A stretch of DNA of 64,000 bases from Arthrobacter_N sp051262515 (GCF_051262515.1 NZ_JBIMER010000001.1:62001-126000); one strand, 5' to 3'. Shown: positions 1-9,055, numbered from the stretch's first letter. Notes: generated from the letters alone by a model not told the origin. Numbers and translations: made by a program.

Positions 1-2
1 GG

Positions 3-1064
3 CCGGTGCTGAACTTCTGCGCAAACAACTACCTGGGCCTCGCGGACCATCCGGAGGTCGTCGCGGCAGCCAAGTCCGCCATGGACGAACGCGGCTTCGG
101 CATGGCCTCCGTCCGCTTCATCTGCGGCACGCAGGATCTCCACCTGAAGCTGGAGAAGCGCGTCTCGGAATTCCTCGGCACCGAGGACACCATTCTGTTC
201 TCCAGCTGCTTCGACGCCAACGGCGGCGTCTTCGAATCGCTGTTCGGTCCCGGGGACGCCATCATCTCCGACGCGCTGAACCACGCCTCGATCATCGACG
301 GCATCCGGCTGTCCAAGGCCAGCCGGTTCCGCTACGCCAACCGGGACATGGCCGACCTCGAGGCCCAGCTGCGGGCCGCCGCGCTGATGAACGACGGCGC
401 CGGCCCGCGTCGGCAGATCATCGTCACCGACGGCGTTTTCTCGATGGACGGATACCTCGCCCCGCTCGCGGACATCTGCGACCTCGCCGAACGCTACGGT
501 GCACTGATGATGGTGGACGATTCCCACGCCGTCGGATTCATGGGCGCCACGGGAGCCGGTACTCCCGAGCACGCCGGCGTCGCCGACCGCGTAGACATCT
601 TCACCGGGACATTCGGCAAGGCCCTCGGCGGCGCGTCCGGTGGATATGTCTCCGCCCGCGGCGAGATCGTCGCCATGCTCCGCCAGAAGGCCCGCCCGTA
701 TCTCTTCTCCAACTCGCTGGCCCCGGCGATCGTCGCGGCGACGCTGACCGCGCTGGACCTCGTCGCGGAGTCCGTCGAGCTCCGGGCACGGCTGTTCGAG
801 AACGCCTCCCACTTCCGCCGCCGCATGTCCCAGGAGGGCTTCGAGCTCCTTTCGGGCGAGCACGCCATCATCCCGGTCATGTTCGGCGACGCGGCCAAGG
901 CCGCCCAGGTCGCGGACAGGATGCTGGCCGGCGGCGTCTTCGTCACTGCGTTCAGTTACCCGGTGGTCCCGAGGGGGGCCGCCCGCATCCGCGTCCAGCT
1001 CTCCGCGGCGCACTCGGCCGAGGACATCGAGGCCTGCGTCGCTGCCTTCGTCGCCGCGCGCTAG
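3..1064 (+). CDS. kbl: glycine C-acetyltransferase (KBL), 5'-truncated by window edge
   Basis: PLP-dependent alpha-oxoamine synthase that interconverts 2-amino-3-oxobutyrate plus CoA with glycine plus acetyl-CoA, the second step of threonine degradation after Tdh. The frame is already open at base 3. The visible protein begins with the family signature NFCANNYLGLADHP, so roughly 40 N-terminal residues lie outside the window. The PLP lysine is in FTGTFGKALGG and the cofactor-binding aspartate in MMVDDSHAVG. The GTG at base 6 is internal, not the real start. A tdh partner would be expected upstream. Identification is firm; only the start is unknown. Confidence 0.95.
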   Translation, partial: PVLNFCANNYLGLADHPEVVAAAKSAMDERGFGMASVRFICGTQDLHLKLEKRVSEFLGTEDTILFSSCFDANGGVFESLFGPGDAIISDALNHASIIDGIRLSKASRFRYANRDMADLEAQLRAAALMNDGAGPRRQIIVTDGVFSMDGYLAPLADICDLAERYGALMMVDDSHAVGFMGATGAGTPEHAGVADRVDIFTGTFGKALGGASGGYVSARGEIVAMLRQKARPYLFSNSLAPAIVAATLTALDLVAESVELRARLFENASHFRRRMSQEGFELLSGEHAIIPVMFGDAAKAAQVADRMLAGGVFVTAFSYPVVPRGAARIRVQLSAAHSAEDIEACVAAFVAAR

Positions 1065-1104
1065 GGACTGCGTTGCGGTCGCCGGTCCTCCACGGACCGG
1101 GGGA

Positions 1105-1110
1105 TACGCT
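1105..1110 (+). promoter_or_regulatory. -10 box TACGCT of a likely leaderless promoter
   Basis: TACGCT fits the actinobacterial TANNNT -10 pattern and ends 6 nt before the ATG at 1117. Transcription would then start at or next to the start codon. No Shine-Dalgarno sequence is visible in the short gap after kbl. Confidence 0.45.
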
Positions 1111-1116
1111 GGCGCC

Positions 1117-2223
1117 ATGGCGGAGACGGCGGAAACCCTCGAATGCGATGTCCTGATTGTCGGCGGCGGGATCGCGGGGCTTTCGCTGGCTTCGGAACTG
1201 GCCGCCGAGACGTCGGTCGTGCTTTTGGAGGCGGAGGCGACCCTCGCGTTCCACACATCCGGGCGATCGGCCCAGCAACTGATACCCAGCTACGGGCCGC
1301 CCGTCGTGCGCGCGCTCACCAACCGCACCATTGACGCCCTCACGGCCCTTTCCTCCAGGGCCGTGCCGCTCGTGTGGCCGAGCCGGTTCATGCTGGTGGG
1401 CGACGCCGCCGACGTCCGGACCCATCGCACAGACACCATGCGCGAGATCGGGCCCGCCCATGCCGTTGGGTTGGCGCCGGTTCTACGGGCGGGTTCGTTC
1501 GAGGCCGCCGGCCTCGACGAGACCAGTTTCCGGACGGATGCCGCCGCGTTGATCGAGCACCACCGGTCCCTGGCCGTGGCCCGCGGCGCCCGGATCCTGA
1601 CCGGCGAACGCGTGCGGACGGCGCAGCGGGACGACTCCGACTGGCTGGTCTCGTCCTCCGGCGGCACGGTACGCGCGCGCCGGGTCGTCAACGCCGCGGG
1701 AGCCTGGGCGGACCGGGTCGCGGAGATGTTCGGCGCCCGGCCGATCGGCCTGGTGGCGCTGCGGCGCACCGCCGCGTACGTGGACGTCCCGCGTCCACTG
1801 GATCCCGCGACGCCCATGGTCGCTTCGGCGGACCACACCTGGTACTTCCGGCCGCACGGCGACCGGGTACTGGTGTCCGCGGCGGAGGCCGTTCCCGCCG
1901 AGGCCGGGGACGCGCAACCGGTCGCCGCGGATGTCGCGGCGCTCGTCGACCGGCTCAACTCGATCACCGCGCTGGGCATCACCGGCGTCGCGTGCGCCTG
2001 GACCGGACTGCGCACCGAGTCGGCGGACGGCGTCCCCGTCCTCGGATTCGATCCGCGCGTGGAGGGATTCCTCTGGCTCGCCGGACAGGGCGGGTACGGA
2101 TTCCAGACGTCCACCGGCATGGCGGAGCTCGCCGCCGCCCAGCTAGTGGGCCGCGAGGCGCCCTTTCCGGATTGGGTGGTCGCGGGACTGGCACCTCGGC
2201 GGTTCGTGTCGCCGCCGGTTTAG
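1117..2223 (+). CDS. FAD-dependent D-amino-acid dehydrogenase/oxidase family protein
   Basis: A 368-residue flavoprotein of the DAO fold. The dinucleotide-binding glycine motif VGGGIAG lies at about residues 15-21. The stretch FHTSGRSAQQ near residue 46, followed by PSYGPPVVRALT, resembles the TGRSAA-type segment of DauA-like D-arginine dehydrogenases. A second FAD contact, WLAGQGGYGFQTS, is near residue 330. It probably oxidises a D-amino acid or a related amine, passing electrons to a carrier or O2; the substrate cannot be read from sequence. It follows kbl and ends with a 4-bp overlap against the convergent LysE gene. There is no Shine-Dalgarno, and a TANNNT box lies 6 nt upstream of the start. 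Confidence 0.8.
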   Translation: MAETAETLECDVLIVGGGIAGLSLASELAAETSVVLLEAEATLAFHTSGRSAQQLIPSYGPPVVRALTNRTIDALTALSSRAVPLVWPSRFMLVGDAADVRTHRTDTMREIGPAHAVGLAPVLRAGSFEAAGLDETSFRTDAAALIEHHRSLAVARGARILTGERVRTAQRDDSDWLVSSSGGTVRARRVVNAAGAWADRVAEMFGARPIGLVALRRTAAYVDVPRPLDPATPMVASADHTWYFRPHGDRVLVSAAEAVPAEAGDAQPVAADVAALVDRLNSITALGITGVACAWTGLRTESADGVPVLGFDPRVEGFLWLAGQGGYGFQTSTGMAELAAAQLVGREAPFPDWVVAGLAPRRFVSPPV

Positions 2224-2912
2224 GCGCCCTCGGCCACCGCGGAGGCGATCACGCCGATGCCAAGAACCGCCAGGATGGCGCTCGACACCCGTTCCAGCCA
2301 TTCGTTGACCACCGGCCGCCGCAACCACGCGACGGCGCGCGTAGCCACCAGGATCAGCACCACGAAGTAAGCCAATCCGATGCCCGCGAAGAGCGCGCCG
2401 AGCGCCAGGGCCGCCAGCAGCGTGTTGGATCCGGCGGGGATGAACTGCGGCATCAAGGCCAGGAAGAACAGCCCGATCTTCGGGTTCAGCGTGGACGACA
2501 AGACCCCGGCGAGGAAGGCCGGCGTCGTGCCTTGGGCCTTGCGTCCGGCGGACGTCCCGGACGCCTGGGTGTTCGCCGCGTCGCCCGTGCCCGTGTGCCG
2601 GGCGGCGGCCGTGTCCGCCGCCGCGGCGCGCCGGGCGGCCAGGAAAGACCCGGCCCCCAGCCACACCAGGTAGAGGCCGCCGGCGATCTTGAGCCACTGG
2701 TACACCTCGGCCGACTGCTGGAGCAGCGCGGCCACGCCGACGCCGACCAGGAGGGCCCAGACCATGCTGCCGAGCAGGCAGCCGAATGCCGCCGCGAAAC
2801 CGGACCGCGCCCCGGCGAGTCCATAGCGGAGCACCAGAAACGTGTCCGGACCCGGCGTGAGCGCCAGCACCGTGGCGAGCCCCGCGAAGGCGAGGAGCGA
2901 TGCCAGGGTCAC
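2220..2912 (-). CDS. LysE/RhtB family amino-acid exporter
   Basis: A 230-residue polytopic membrane protein with about six hydrophobic segments. The N-terminal signature is ALTPGPDTFLVLRYGLAGAR and a central STLNPKIGLFFLALMPQFI segment follows, both typical of LysE/RhtB exporters. A hydrophilic Ala/Thr/Gly-rich loop of about 30 residues (near 95-125) separates the two halves and is longer than usual. The GTG at 2912 was chosen because it precedes the TPGP motif at family distance. It overlaps the end of hutD by 4 bp, so it is probably translated from the same message. Export of an amino acid or intermediate linked to histidine degradation is inferred from context only. Confidence 0.85.
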   Translation of the reverse strand: MTLASLLAFAGLATVLALTPGPDTFLVLRYGLAGARSGFAAAFGCLLGSMVWALLVGVGVAALLQQSAEVYQWLKIAGGLYLVWLGAGSFLAARRAAAADTAAARHTGTGDAANTQASGTSAGRKAQGTTPAFLAGVLSSTLNPKIGLFFLALMPQFIPAGSNTLLAALALGALFAGIGLAYFVVLILVATRAVAWLRRPVVNEWLERVSSAILAVLGIGVIASAVAEGA

Positions 2913-3502
2913 GGTGCCGCGGTCTCGCCCGCGACCGCGTCGATCGACACCACGGCAAGGATTCCGCGCCCCGAAACCTCCGGCGTGCGTTCCCCGGAGC
3001 CGACGACGGCGTCGTACCGTTCCAGCGCGACGCCCCCGCCGGCCGTCGCGCTGCCCTGAAGCAGGACCGCGTGCTGCCCGCCGAAGACGGGGTGGGGACG
3101 CTTCTTGGAGAGCTCGACGATGGCCACGTGCGCACGGAAACCGGCGGACGTGATGACGTTGAGATCGCGGATGCCGCCCGTGGGAAGCGTCGCGGACGTC
3201 GGGACGCCGCCGTCGAACCGGAACGGCCGGTGCCTCTCCAATCCCTGCTCGCGACCGCCCACGGTGAGGACCAACAGTTCGCCCTCCACCACGGTGAGGA
3301 TGCGCTCCGTGCCGGGGAAAACGGAGAAGGGTCCGGCCTTGTCCACGTCCGCGAGGCTGATCCGCCAGCCCCAGTCGTCCGCGCCGGCGCCCTTTGGGCC
3401 GCGGGCGATTTCGCGTGTGGTGCCGCCGCCGTTGCGCCACCGTTCCGTCCGCAGGTCTGCGGCCCGGACGATGGGCGGAGTCTCGTTCGAATGCATGCCC
3501 AT
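2909..3502 (-). CDS. hutD: HutD-family cupin protein
   Basis: A 197-residue HutD/Ves family protein. Family features are the N-terminal TERWRNGGGTTREIA block, DDWGWRISLADV near residue 42 and GPFSVFPGTERIL, which build a bicupin barrel. HutD proteins accompany hut operons and are thought to moderate histidine degradation; no enzymatic activity is established. It lies 38 nt downstream of hutH on the same strand and overlaps the LysE gene by 4 bp. ATG codons at 3502 and 3496 are both possible starts. Confidence 0.85.
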   Translation of the reverse strand: MGMHSNETPPIVRAADLRTERWRNGGGTTREIARGPKGAGADDWGWRISLADVDKAGPFSVFPGTERILTVVEGELLVLTVGGREQGLERHRPFRFDGGVPTSATLPTGGIRDLNVITSAGFRAHVAIVELSKKRPHPVFGGQHAVLLQGSATAGGGVALERYDAVVGSGERTPEVSGRGILAVVSIDAVAGETAAP

Positions 3503-3540
3503 CAGCCTAGTTCGCGTGGGCCGGTCCGAGGCCATCCGCC

Positions 3541-5124
3541 CTACGCGAGCGGGCCCGAGGCCGCGCCGGTGGCCGCCTCGAGGATCGCGCCGGATCGGAC
3601 CAGGCCGAGGACGGCCTCGATCTCCGGGGCCAGGTAACGGTCGGTTCCCGGCCCCTCGGCGACGGTCCGGATGACGGTGCGCACTGCCGTCGAAACGGGG
3701 GAGGACTGTGCGGTGGCGAGGCCGCCGTCGCGCATGTCCAGCGCGCGGGCGCTGGTGAGGAGTTCGACGGCGAGGACGCGCTCCAGCCCGTCGATGGCGC
3801 GCCGCAGCTTCAGTCCGGCGGCCCATCCCATGGACACGTGGTCCTCCTGCATGGCGGAGCTCGGGATCGAGTCGACCGAGGCGGGCACGGCGAGGCGCTT
3901 GAGCTCGGAGACGATTCCGGCCTGCGTGTACTGCGCGATCATGTGTCCCGAATCGACGCCGGGATCGTCGGCGAGGAACGCGTTGAGCCCGTGGCTGCGG
4001 GACTTGTCCAGGAACCGGTCCGTCCGCCGCTCGGAGATGGAGGCGAGGTCCGCCACGGCGATGGCCAGGAAGTCCAGCGCGTAGCCCACCGGCGCGCCGT
4101 GGAAGTTTCCGTTGGACTCGACGCGGCCGTCCACGGTCACGACGGGGTTGTCGATGGCCGAGGCCAGCTCGTAGCCGGCGACGGACTCCGCGTGGTCCAG
4201 CGTGGCGCGCACGGCGCCGTGGACCTGCGGGGCGCAGCGCAGGGAGTAGGCGTCCTGGACGCGCGTGAAGGCGTGGTCGCCGTGCTTTTGGGCCTCGACC
4301 AGCGCCGATCCCGCCAGGGTCGCCCGCATGTTGGCGGCGGAGGCGATCTGTCCCGGATGCGGGCGCAGCGCGTGCAGGTCCTCGGCGAAGACGGCGTCCG
4401 TTCCGAGCAGCCCCTCCACGCTCATGGCTGCCGAGACATCCGCCGTCGTGACGAGGCGGCGGAGGTCCGCGGCGGCCATCAGCAGCATCCCGAGCATGCC
4501 GTCGGTTCCGTTGATGAGCGCCAGGCCCTCCTTCTCCGCGAGGACGATCGGCTCCAGCCCGGCGGCGGTCAGGGCCTCGGCGGCGTCCACGAGTCGACCG
4601 TCGGCGGTGCGGACCTGGCCCTCGCCCATGGCGGCCAGCGCGCAGTGGGACAACGGCGCCAGGTCGCCGGAGCATCCCAGCGATCCGTACTCGCCGACGA
4701 CGGGCGTGATCCCGGCGTTCAACAGCCTGGCGTAGGCCCGCGCGACGGCGGGGCGGACGCCCGTGCGGCCCGTGGCCATGGTGTGGAGTCGGTTGAGCAT
4801 CAACCCGCGGACCACCTCGCGGTCCACCTCGGCGCCCGAGGATGCGGCGTGCGACCGAATCAGCGATCGCTGCAGCTGGGCGCGGAGCTCCAGCGGGATC
4901 TGCTTGGTGGCCAGGGCGCCGAAGCCCGTGGACACGCCGTAGTGCGGGCGGGTGTCCGTCGCCAGGTCGTCGATGACGGCGCGCGAGCGGGTCATGGCGT
5001 CCAGGGATTCGGGGGAAAGTTCGATCCGGGCATCGTGCCGGGCGACCGCCACGACGTCGGCGGGGGCGAGTGGCGACGGGGAGAGCAGGACGGTGGCGGG
5101 GGTGCTGGAATCGACGGGGTTCAT
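3541..5124 (-). CDS. hutH: histidine ammonia-lyase
   Basis: A 527-residue enzyme that deaminates L-histidine to trans-urocanate, the first step of the hut pathway. The MIO-forming tripeptide lies in GSLGCSGDLAPLSH and is Cys151-Ser152-Gly153 rather than the commoner Ala-Ser-Gly. The N-terminal YGVSTGFG (62-69) and the SSAMQEDHVSMG block near the C-terminus complete the family pattern. The ATG at 5124 was preferred over an upstream in-frame ATG because AAAGAGA lies just before it and the protein then starts where relatives do. It is divergent from the IclR gene and followed by hutD. Confidence 0.95.
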   Translation of the reverse strand: MNPVDSSTPATVLLSPSPLAPADVVAVARHDARIELSPESLDAMTRSRAVIDDLATDTRPHYGVSTGFGALATKQIPLELRAQLQRSLIRSHAASSGAEVDREVVRGLMLNRLHTMATGRTGVRPAVARAYARLLNAGITPVVGEYGSLGCSGDLAPLSHCALAAMGEGQVRTADGRLVDAAEALTAAGLEPIVLAEKEGLALINGTDGMLGMLLMAAADLRRLVTTADVSAAMSVEGLLGTDAVFAEDLHALRPHPGQIASAANMRATLAGSALVEAQKHGDHAFTRVQDAYSLRCAPQVHGAVRATLDHAESVAGYELASAIDNPVVTVDGRVESNGNFHGAPVGYALDFLAIAVADLASISERRTDRFLDKSRSHGLNAFLADDPGVDSGHMIAQYTQAGIVSELKRLAVPASVDSIPSSAMQEDHVSMGWAAGLKLRRAIDGLERVLAVELLTSARALDMRDGGLATAQSSPVSTAVRTVIRTVAEGPGTDRYLAPEIEAVLGLVRSGAILEAATGAASGPLA

Positions 5125-5279
5125 GTTCTCTTTCGGGACGGCATGGAATTTCAAGCAATAAAACGAACGAACCATCCTATGAAACAACACGTTGCCTCAC
5201 TTGGTCAACGGCTCATGCTTGCCGACAGGTGAAATGAATGTTCTACTGGTTGCAACATATTCTCGACCATGGAGGCATG
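5125..5279. promoter_or_regulatory. divergent hutH / IclR intergenic region with GTTG/CAAC repeats
   Basis: A 155-bp, locally AT-richer spacer between two divergent genes. It contains the perfect 8-bp palindrome GTTGCAAC at 5249-5256 and the inverted pair CAAC-AC-GTTG at 5185-5194. Further CAAC and GTTG words occur between them (CAAC at 5206-5209). These are plausible half-sites for the adjacent IclR regulator; the assignment is inference. No consensus -35/-10 pair is obvious. Confidence 0.4.
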
Positions 5280-5936
5280 ATGGACGTCACAACGAAGCCC
5301 GACGCGACCACCCGCAGCGCGGACCGCGTGCTCGGCCTGTTGCGCGTCGTCTGCGAACACGACGGCGTCAAGCTCGCCGACGCGGCCAAGGAAATGGATC
5401 TGTCACCGTCCACCGCGCTGCGTCTTTTGCGCACGCTGGAGGCCAACGGTTTTGCCACGCGGCGCGACGACGGCCTGTACCGCCCGGGCTACCGGATGGT
5501 GCAACTCGGCGTCGAGGCGCTCAGCCACGAGTCGTTGGTCGCGACGTCGCGGCGCACGCTCGCCGCTCTCGTGGCCGAAAGCGGCGAGTCGGCCTACCTG
5601 AGTGTCGCGGCCGACAACGGCGACGGCCTGTATTTGGCCATCGAGGAGGGCACCCACACCGTTCGCCACGTGAACTGGGTGGGACGCACGTTCCCGCTCG
5701 AGGGCAGCGCGGCCGGAGCGGCCCTGTTGGGCCGCGTCCAGGCGGGGACGTTCACCGCCGTTGCCGACGCCGTCGAATCAGACATCACCGCGGTTGCCGC
5801 CCCGGTGATGGCCGGCAGCCGGGTCGTGGCGGCGCTGAGCATAGTGGCGCCCAGCTACCGAACCGACGAAAGCACGGCCGCGCGGCTCGGGGCGATGGTC
5901 GCCTCGAGCGCGGCATCCCTTTTCGCCTCACCCTGA
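5280..5936 (+). CDS. IclR family transcriptional regulator, probable hut regulator
   Basis: A 218-residue DNA-binding protein. The N-terminal winged helix-turn-helix (about residues 10-70) contains KLADAAKEMDLSPSTALRLL, and the effector-binding domain follows from about residue 80. Starts at 5238, 5277 and 5280 are open. The ATG at 5280 is preferred because GGAGG at 5271-5275 is 4 nt upstream. Its position between divergent hutH-hutD and hutU-hutI suggests it senses histidine or urocanate and controls both arms. HutC, the usual GntR-type regulator, is absent here. Confidence 0.85.
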   Translation: MDVTTKPDATTRSADRVLGLLRVVCEHDGVKLADAAKEMDLSPSTALRLLRTLEANGFATRRDDGLYRPGYRMVQLGVEALSHESLVATSRRTLAALVAESGESAYLSVAADNGDGLYLAIEEGTHTVRHVNWVGRTFPLEGSAAGAALLGRVQAGTFTAVADAVESDITAVAAPVMAGSRVVAALSIVAPSYRTDESTAARLGAMVASSAASLFASP

Positions 5937-6002
5937 CCCACCCATTCCACCGACCACTTCGCCGGCGTTCCCCGCGCCGCGGCCCACGAAAGGCAGATTC
6001 CC

Positions 6003-7691
6003 ATGAGCTTCACCCAGCACGATCCCTCCCGCGTCATCCGGGCCGCGCGCGGCACCACCCTGACCGCCAAGTCGTGGCAGACCGAGGCGCCGCTGCGCAT
6101 GCTGATGAACAACCTCGACCCAGAGGTCGCCGAGCGCCCCGAGGACCTCGTGGTCTACGGCGGCACGGGCCGCGCCGCCCGCTCCTGGGAGGCGTACGAC
6201 GCGATCACGCGCACGCTGGAGAGCCTCGAGGACAACGAGACGCTGCTGGTCCAGTCCGGCAAGCCGGTCGGCGTGTTCACCACGAACAAGTGGGCCCCGC
6301 GTGTCCTGATCGCCAACTCCAACCTCGTGGGGGACTGGGCCAACTGGCCCGCGTTCCGCAAGCTCGAGGCCGAGGGCCTGATGATGTACGGCCAGATGAC
6401 CGCCGGGTCCTGGATCTACATCGGCACCCAAGGCATCCTGCAGGGAACCTACGAGACGTTCGCCGCCATCGGGCGGAAGCTCTACGCGGACGACGGCGGC
6501 ACGCTCGCCGGCACGCTGACGCTCACCGGCGGCTGCGGCGGAATGGGCGGCGCCCAGCCGCTGGCGGTCACCCTGAACGGCGGCGCGTGCCTGATCGTCG
6601 ACGTCTCCGAGGACCGGCTCCGCCGTCGGCTCGGAAAGCGCTACCTCGACGACGTCGACACGGACCTCGACTCCGCGCTGGGGAAGGTCCTGACCGCCAA
6701 GAGCGAGCGCCGCGCACTCTCCGTCGGCTACGTCGGAAACGCCGCCGAGGTCTTCCCCGAGCTCCTCCGCCGCCAGCTGGCCGGCGAGATCGCGATCGAC
6801 ATCGTCACCGACCAGACCAGCGCCCACGACCCGCTGAGCTACCTGCCCGTCGAATACACGGTCGAGGCGTGGGACGCGGAGGCGAAGGCGGACGCCATCG
6901 GCTTCACCAAGAAGGCCCAGCAGTCGATGGCCGCGCACGTCGAGGCCATGGTCGGCTTCCAGGATGCCGGTGCCGAGGTCTTCGACTACGGCAACTCGAT
7001 TCGCGACGAGGCCCGCCAGGGCGGCTACGAGCGTGCCTTCGAGTTCCCCGGCTTCGTCCCGGCGTACATCCGCCCGCTCTTCTGCGAGGGCCTCGGCCCG
7101 TTCCGCTGGGTCGCGCTCTCCGGGGACCCCGAGGACATCCGCGTCACCGACGAGGCCCTTAAAGAACTCTTCCCGGAGAACGCGCACCTCCACCGCTGGC
7201 TGGACGCCGCGGCCGAGCACGTCGAGTTCGAGGGCCTGCCCGCGCGCATCTGCTGGCTCGGCTACGGCGACCGCGCCAAGGCCGGGCTGCTGTTCAACCG
7301 CCTCGTCGCCGAGGGCAAGGTCTCCGCGCCGATCGTGATCGGCCGCGACCACCTCGATTCCGGCTCCGTGGCGTCCCCCTACCGCGAGACCGAGGCCATG
7401 AAGGACGGCTCGGACGCGATCGCCGACTGGCCCCTGCTCAACGCCCTGACCGCCGCGTCCTCCGGAGCCACCTGGGTCTCCATCCACCACGGCGGCGGTG
7501 TCGGCATCGGCCGCTCCATCCACGCCGGACAGGTCTCGGTCGCGGACGGCACCGAACTCGCCGCAGCCAAGCTGGAGGCGCTGTTGACCAACGACCCCGG
7601 CATGGGTGTCATCCGACACGTCGACGCCGGCTACGAACGCGCGATCGAGGTCGCCGCCGAGCGGGGCGTCCGCGTCCCGATGGCGAATTAG
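6003..7691 (+). CDS. hutU: urocanate hydratase
   Basis: A 562-residue NAD+-dependent urocanase that hydrates urocanate to 4-imidazolone-5-propanoate. Motifs in order are YGGTGRAARSWEAYDAI near residue 52, LTGGCGGMGGAQPLAV near 178 in the Rossmann-like NAD-binding core, and EVFDYGNSIRDEAR near 325. The active-site segment RICWLGYGDR carries Cys417. Length matches the family. GAAAGG lies before the ATG. It is the first gene of the rightward hut run and follows the IclR gene by 66 bp. Confidence 0.96.
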   Translation: MSFTQHDPSRVIRAARGTTLTAKSWQTEAPLRMLMNNLDPEVAERPEDLVVYGGTGRAARSWEAYDAITRTLESLEDNETLLVQSGKPVGVFTTNKWAPRVLIANSNLVGDWANWPAFRKLEAEGLMMYGQMTAGSWIYIGTQGILQGTYETFAAIGRKLYADDGGTLAGTLTLTGGCGGMGGAQPLAVTLNGGACLIVDVSEDRLRRRLGKRYLDDVDTDLDSALGKVLTAKSERRALSVGYVGNAAEVFPELLRRQLAGEIAIDIVTDQTSAHDPLSYLPVEYTVEAWDAEAKADAIGFTKKAQQSMAAHVEAMVGFQDAGAEVFDYGNSIRDEARQGGYERAFEFPGFVPAYIRPLFCEGLGPFRWVALSGDPEDIRVTDEALKELFPENAHLHRWLDAAAEHVEFEGLPARICWLGYGDRAKAGLLFNRLVAEGKVSAPIVIGRDHLDSGSVASPYRETEAMKDGSDAIADWPLLNALTAASSGATWVSIHHGGGVGIGRSIHAGQVSVADGTELAAAKLEALLTNDPGMGVIRHVDAGYERAIEVAAERGVRVPMAN

Positions 7692-7706
7692 GGAGGGGCC
7701 GGTTCC

Positions 7707-9050
7707 ATGTCGGAAATCAACAGCACCGATCTCGAGCAAGACCGCACTGCCGTGAAGCCGCGCGGCACCTGGCGCTTCTTCGTCTACAGCCTCATCGGCG
7801 TCTTCATGTTCTTCGTGCCGATCGACATCGGTGGCAAGGAGACCATCCCGCTCGACCATCTGGTCGGTTGGATCATCGCCGGCCTCGGCGAGGCGGTGCG
7901 ATTCGTGGCCCTCGGGCTGATCGTCGCCGGAACCATCTACCCCTTCGCCTCCGGCCGCTGGCGCCAGTCGCCAATCAAGACCGTGTTCGCGTTCCTCAAC
8001 ATCCTCGGCCTGGCAACGGGCACCATGCTGGTGCTCAACGCGGGGCCGGCGCTGCTCTTCGAACCCGATCTGGGCCCGTTCCTGTTCGACAAGCTCGTCG
8101 TCCCCGTGGGTATGATCGTCCCGGTCGGGGCCATCTTCCTGGCGTTGCTGGTGGGCTACGGACTGATGGAGTTCGTGGGCGTGATGGTCCAGCGCGTGAT
8201 GCGCCCCATCTGGCGCACGCCGGGACGTTCGGCGGTCGACGCCGTTGCCTCCTTCGTGGGTAGCTACTCGCTCGGACTGCTGATCACCGACCGGATGTAC
8301 CAGTCCGGACGCTACACCGCCCGGGAATCCTCCATCATCGCCACCGGGTTCTCCACCGTCTCGGTGACGTTCATGCTGATCGTGGCCAAGACGCTGGACC
8401 TCATGCACCTGTGGCTGCCCTACTTCTTCCTCACCTTCGCGGTCACCTTCCTGGTCACCGCCATCGTCGTGCGGCTTCCCCCGCTGAGCCGGATCACTGA
8501 CGAATACCACCCGGGCTCCGACGCATCCCCGGAGGAGAAGGTCACCGGCCGCCGCCTGGCCACCGCCTGGAACGAGGCGATGAAGACACTCGCGGGCGCA
8601 CCCTCGCTGGGACGGAACCTCTGGACGAATTTCCGCGACGGGCTGCTCATGGCCATGGCGATCCTGCCCTCGATCCTCTCGGTCGGCCTGATCGGACTGC
8701 TGCTCGCGCGCTTCACGCCGGTCTTCGACTGGCTGGGCTACCTGTTCCTGCCGATCACCTGGGCCGTCGGCCTGCCCGACCCGATGCTGGCGGCCAAGGC
8801 CTCCGCCGTGGGGATCGCCGAGATGTTCCTGCCGGCCACGGTGGTCGCCGGGCACGAGTCCGAGTACCTGCGCCTGGTCATCGGCGTGGTCTGCGTGTCG
8901 GCGATCATCTTCTTCTCCGCCCTGGTGCCCTGCATCCTGGCCACCCAAATTCCGTTGAAGGTCTGGCAGCTCGTGGTCATCTGGGCCCAGCGCGTCGCCC
9001 TGACCCTGCTCATCGCCAGCCCCATCGCCTTCCTGATGGTCGGCAGATAG
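7707..9050 (+). CDS. YjiH-type integral membrane protein with nucleoside-recognition (Gate) segments
   Basis: A 447-residue polytopic membrane protein with about ten hydrophobic segments. The PTPGRSAVDAVASFVGSYS-like segment near residue 172 and the C-terminal LPATVVAGHESEYLRLVIGV block are those of the YjiH/Gate-domain family, whose substrates are mostly unknown. The start is ATG with GGGAGGGG upstream. It lies 15 nt after hutU and 5 nt before the M20 gene, within the hut operon. It is therefore a candidate importer of histidine, urocanate or a pathway intermediate, since no other importer is encoded in this locus. The role is inferred from context. Confidence 0.75.
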   Translation: MSEINSTDLEQDRTAVKPRGTWRFFVYSLIGVFMFFVPIDIGGKETIPLDHLVGWIIAGLGEAVRFVALGLIVAGTIYPFASGRWRQSPIKTVFAFLNILGLATGTMLVLNAGPALLFEPDLGPFLFDKLVVPVGMIVPVGAIFLALLVGYGLMEFVGVMVQRVMRPIWRTPGRSAVDAVASFVGSYSLGLLITDRMYQSGRYTARESSIIATGFSTVSVTFMLIVAKTLDLMHLWLPYFFLTFAVTFLVTAIVVRLPPLSRITDEYHPGSDASPEEKVTGRRLATAWNEAMKTLAGAPSLGRNLWTNFRDGLLMAMAILPSILSVGLIGLLLARFTPVFDWLGYLFLPITWAVGLPDPMLAAKASAVGIAEMFLPATVVAGHESEYLRLVIGVVCVSAIIFFSALVPCILATQIPLKVWQLVVIWAQRVALTLLIASPIAFLMVGR

Positions 9051-9055
9051 GACAC

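Noticed and set aside
5928..8948. A 1006-residue open frame antisense to hutU and the YjiH-type gene
   Set aside because: It is highly charged and low-complexity (Asp, Gly, Arg, Val rich) with no recognisable domain. Long antisense frames are expected in such GC-rich DNA, and the sense strand codes for clear enzymes.
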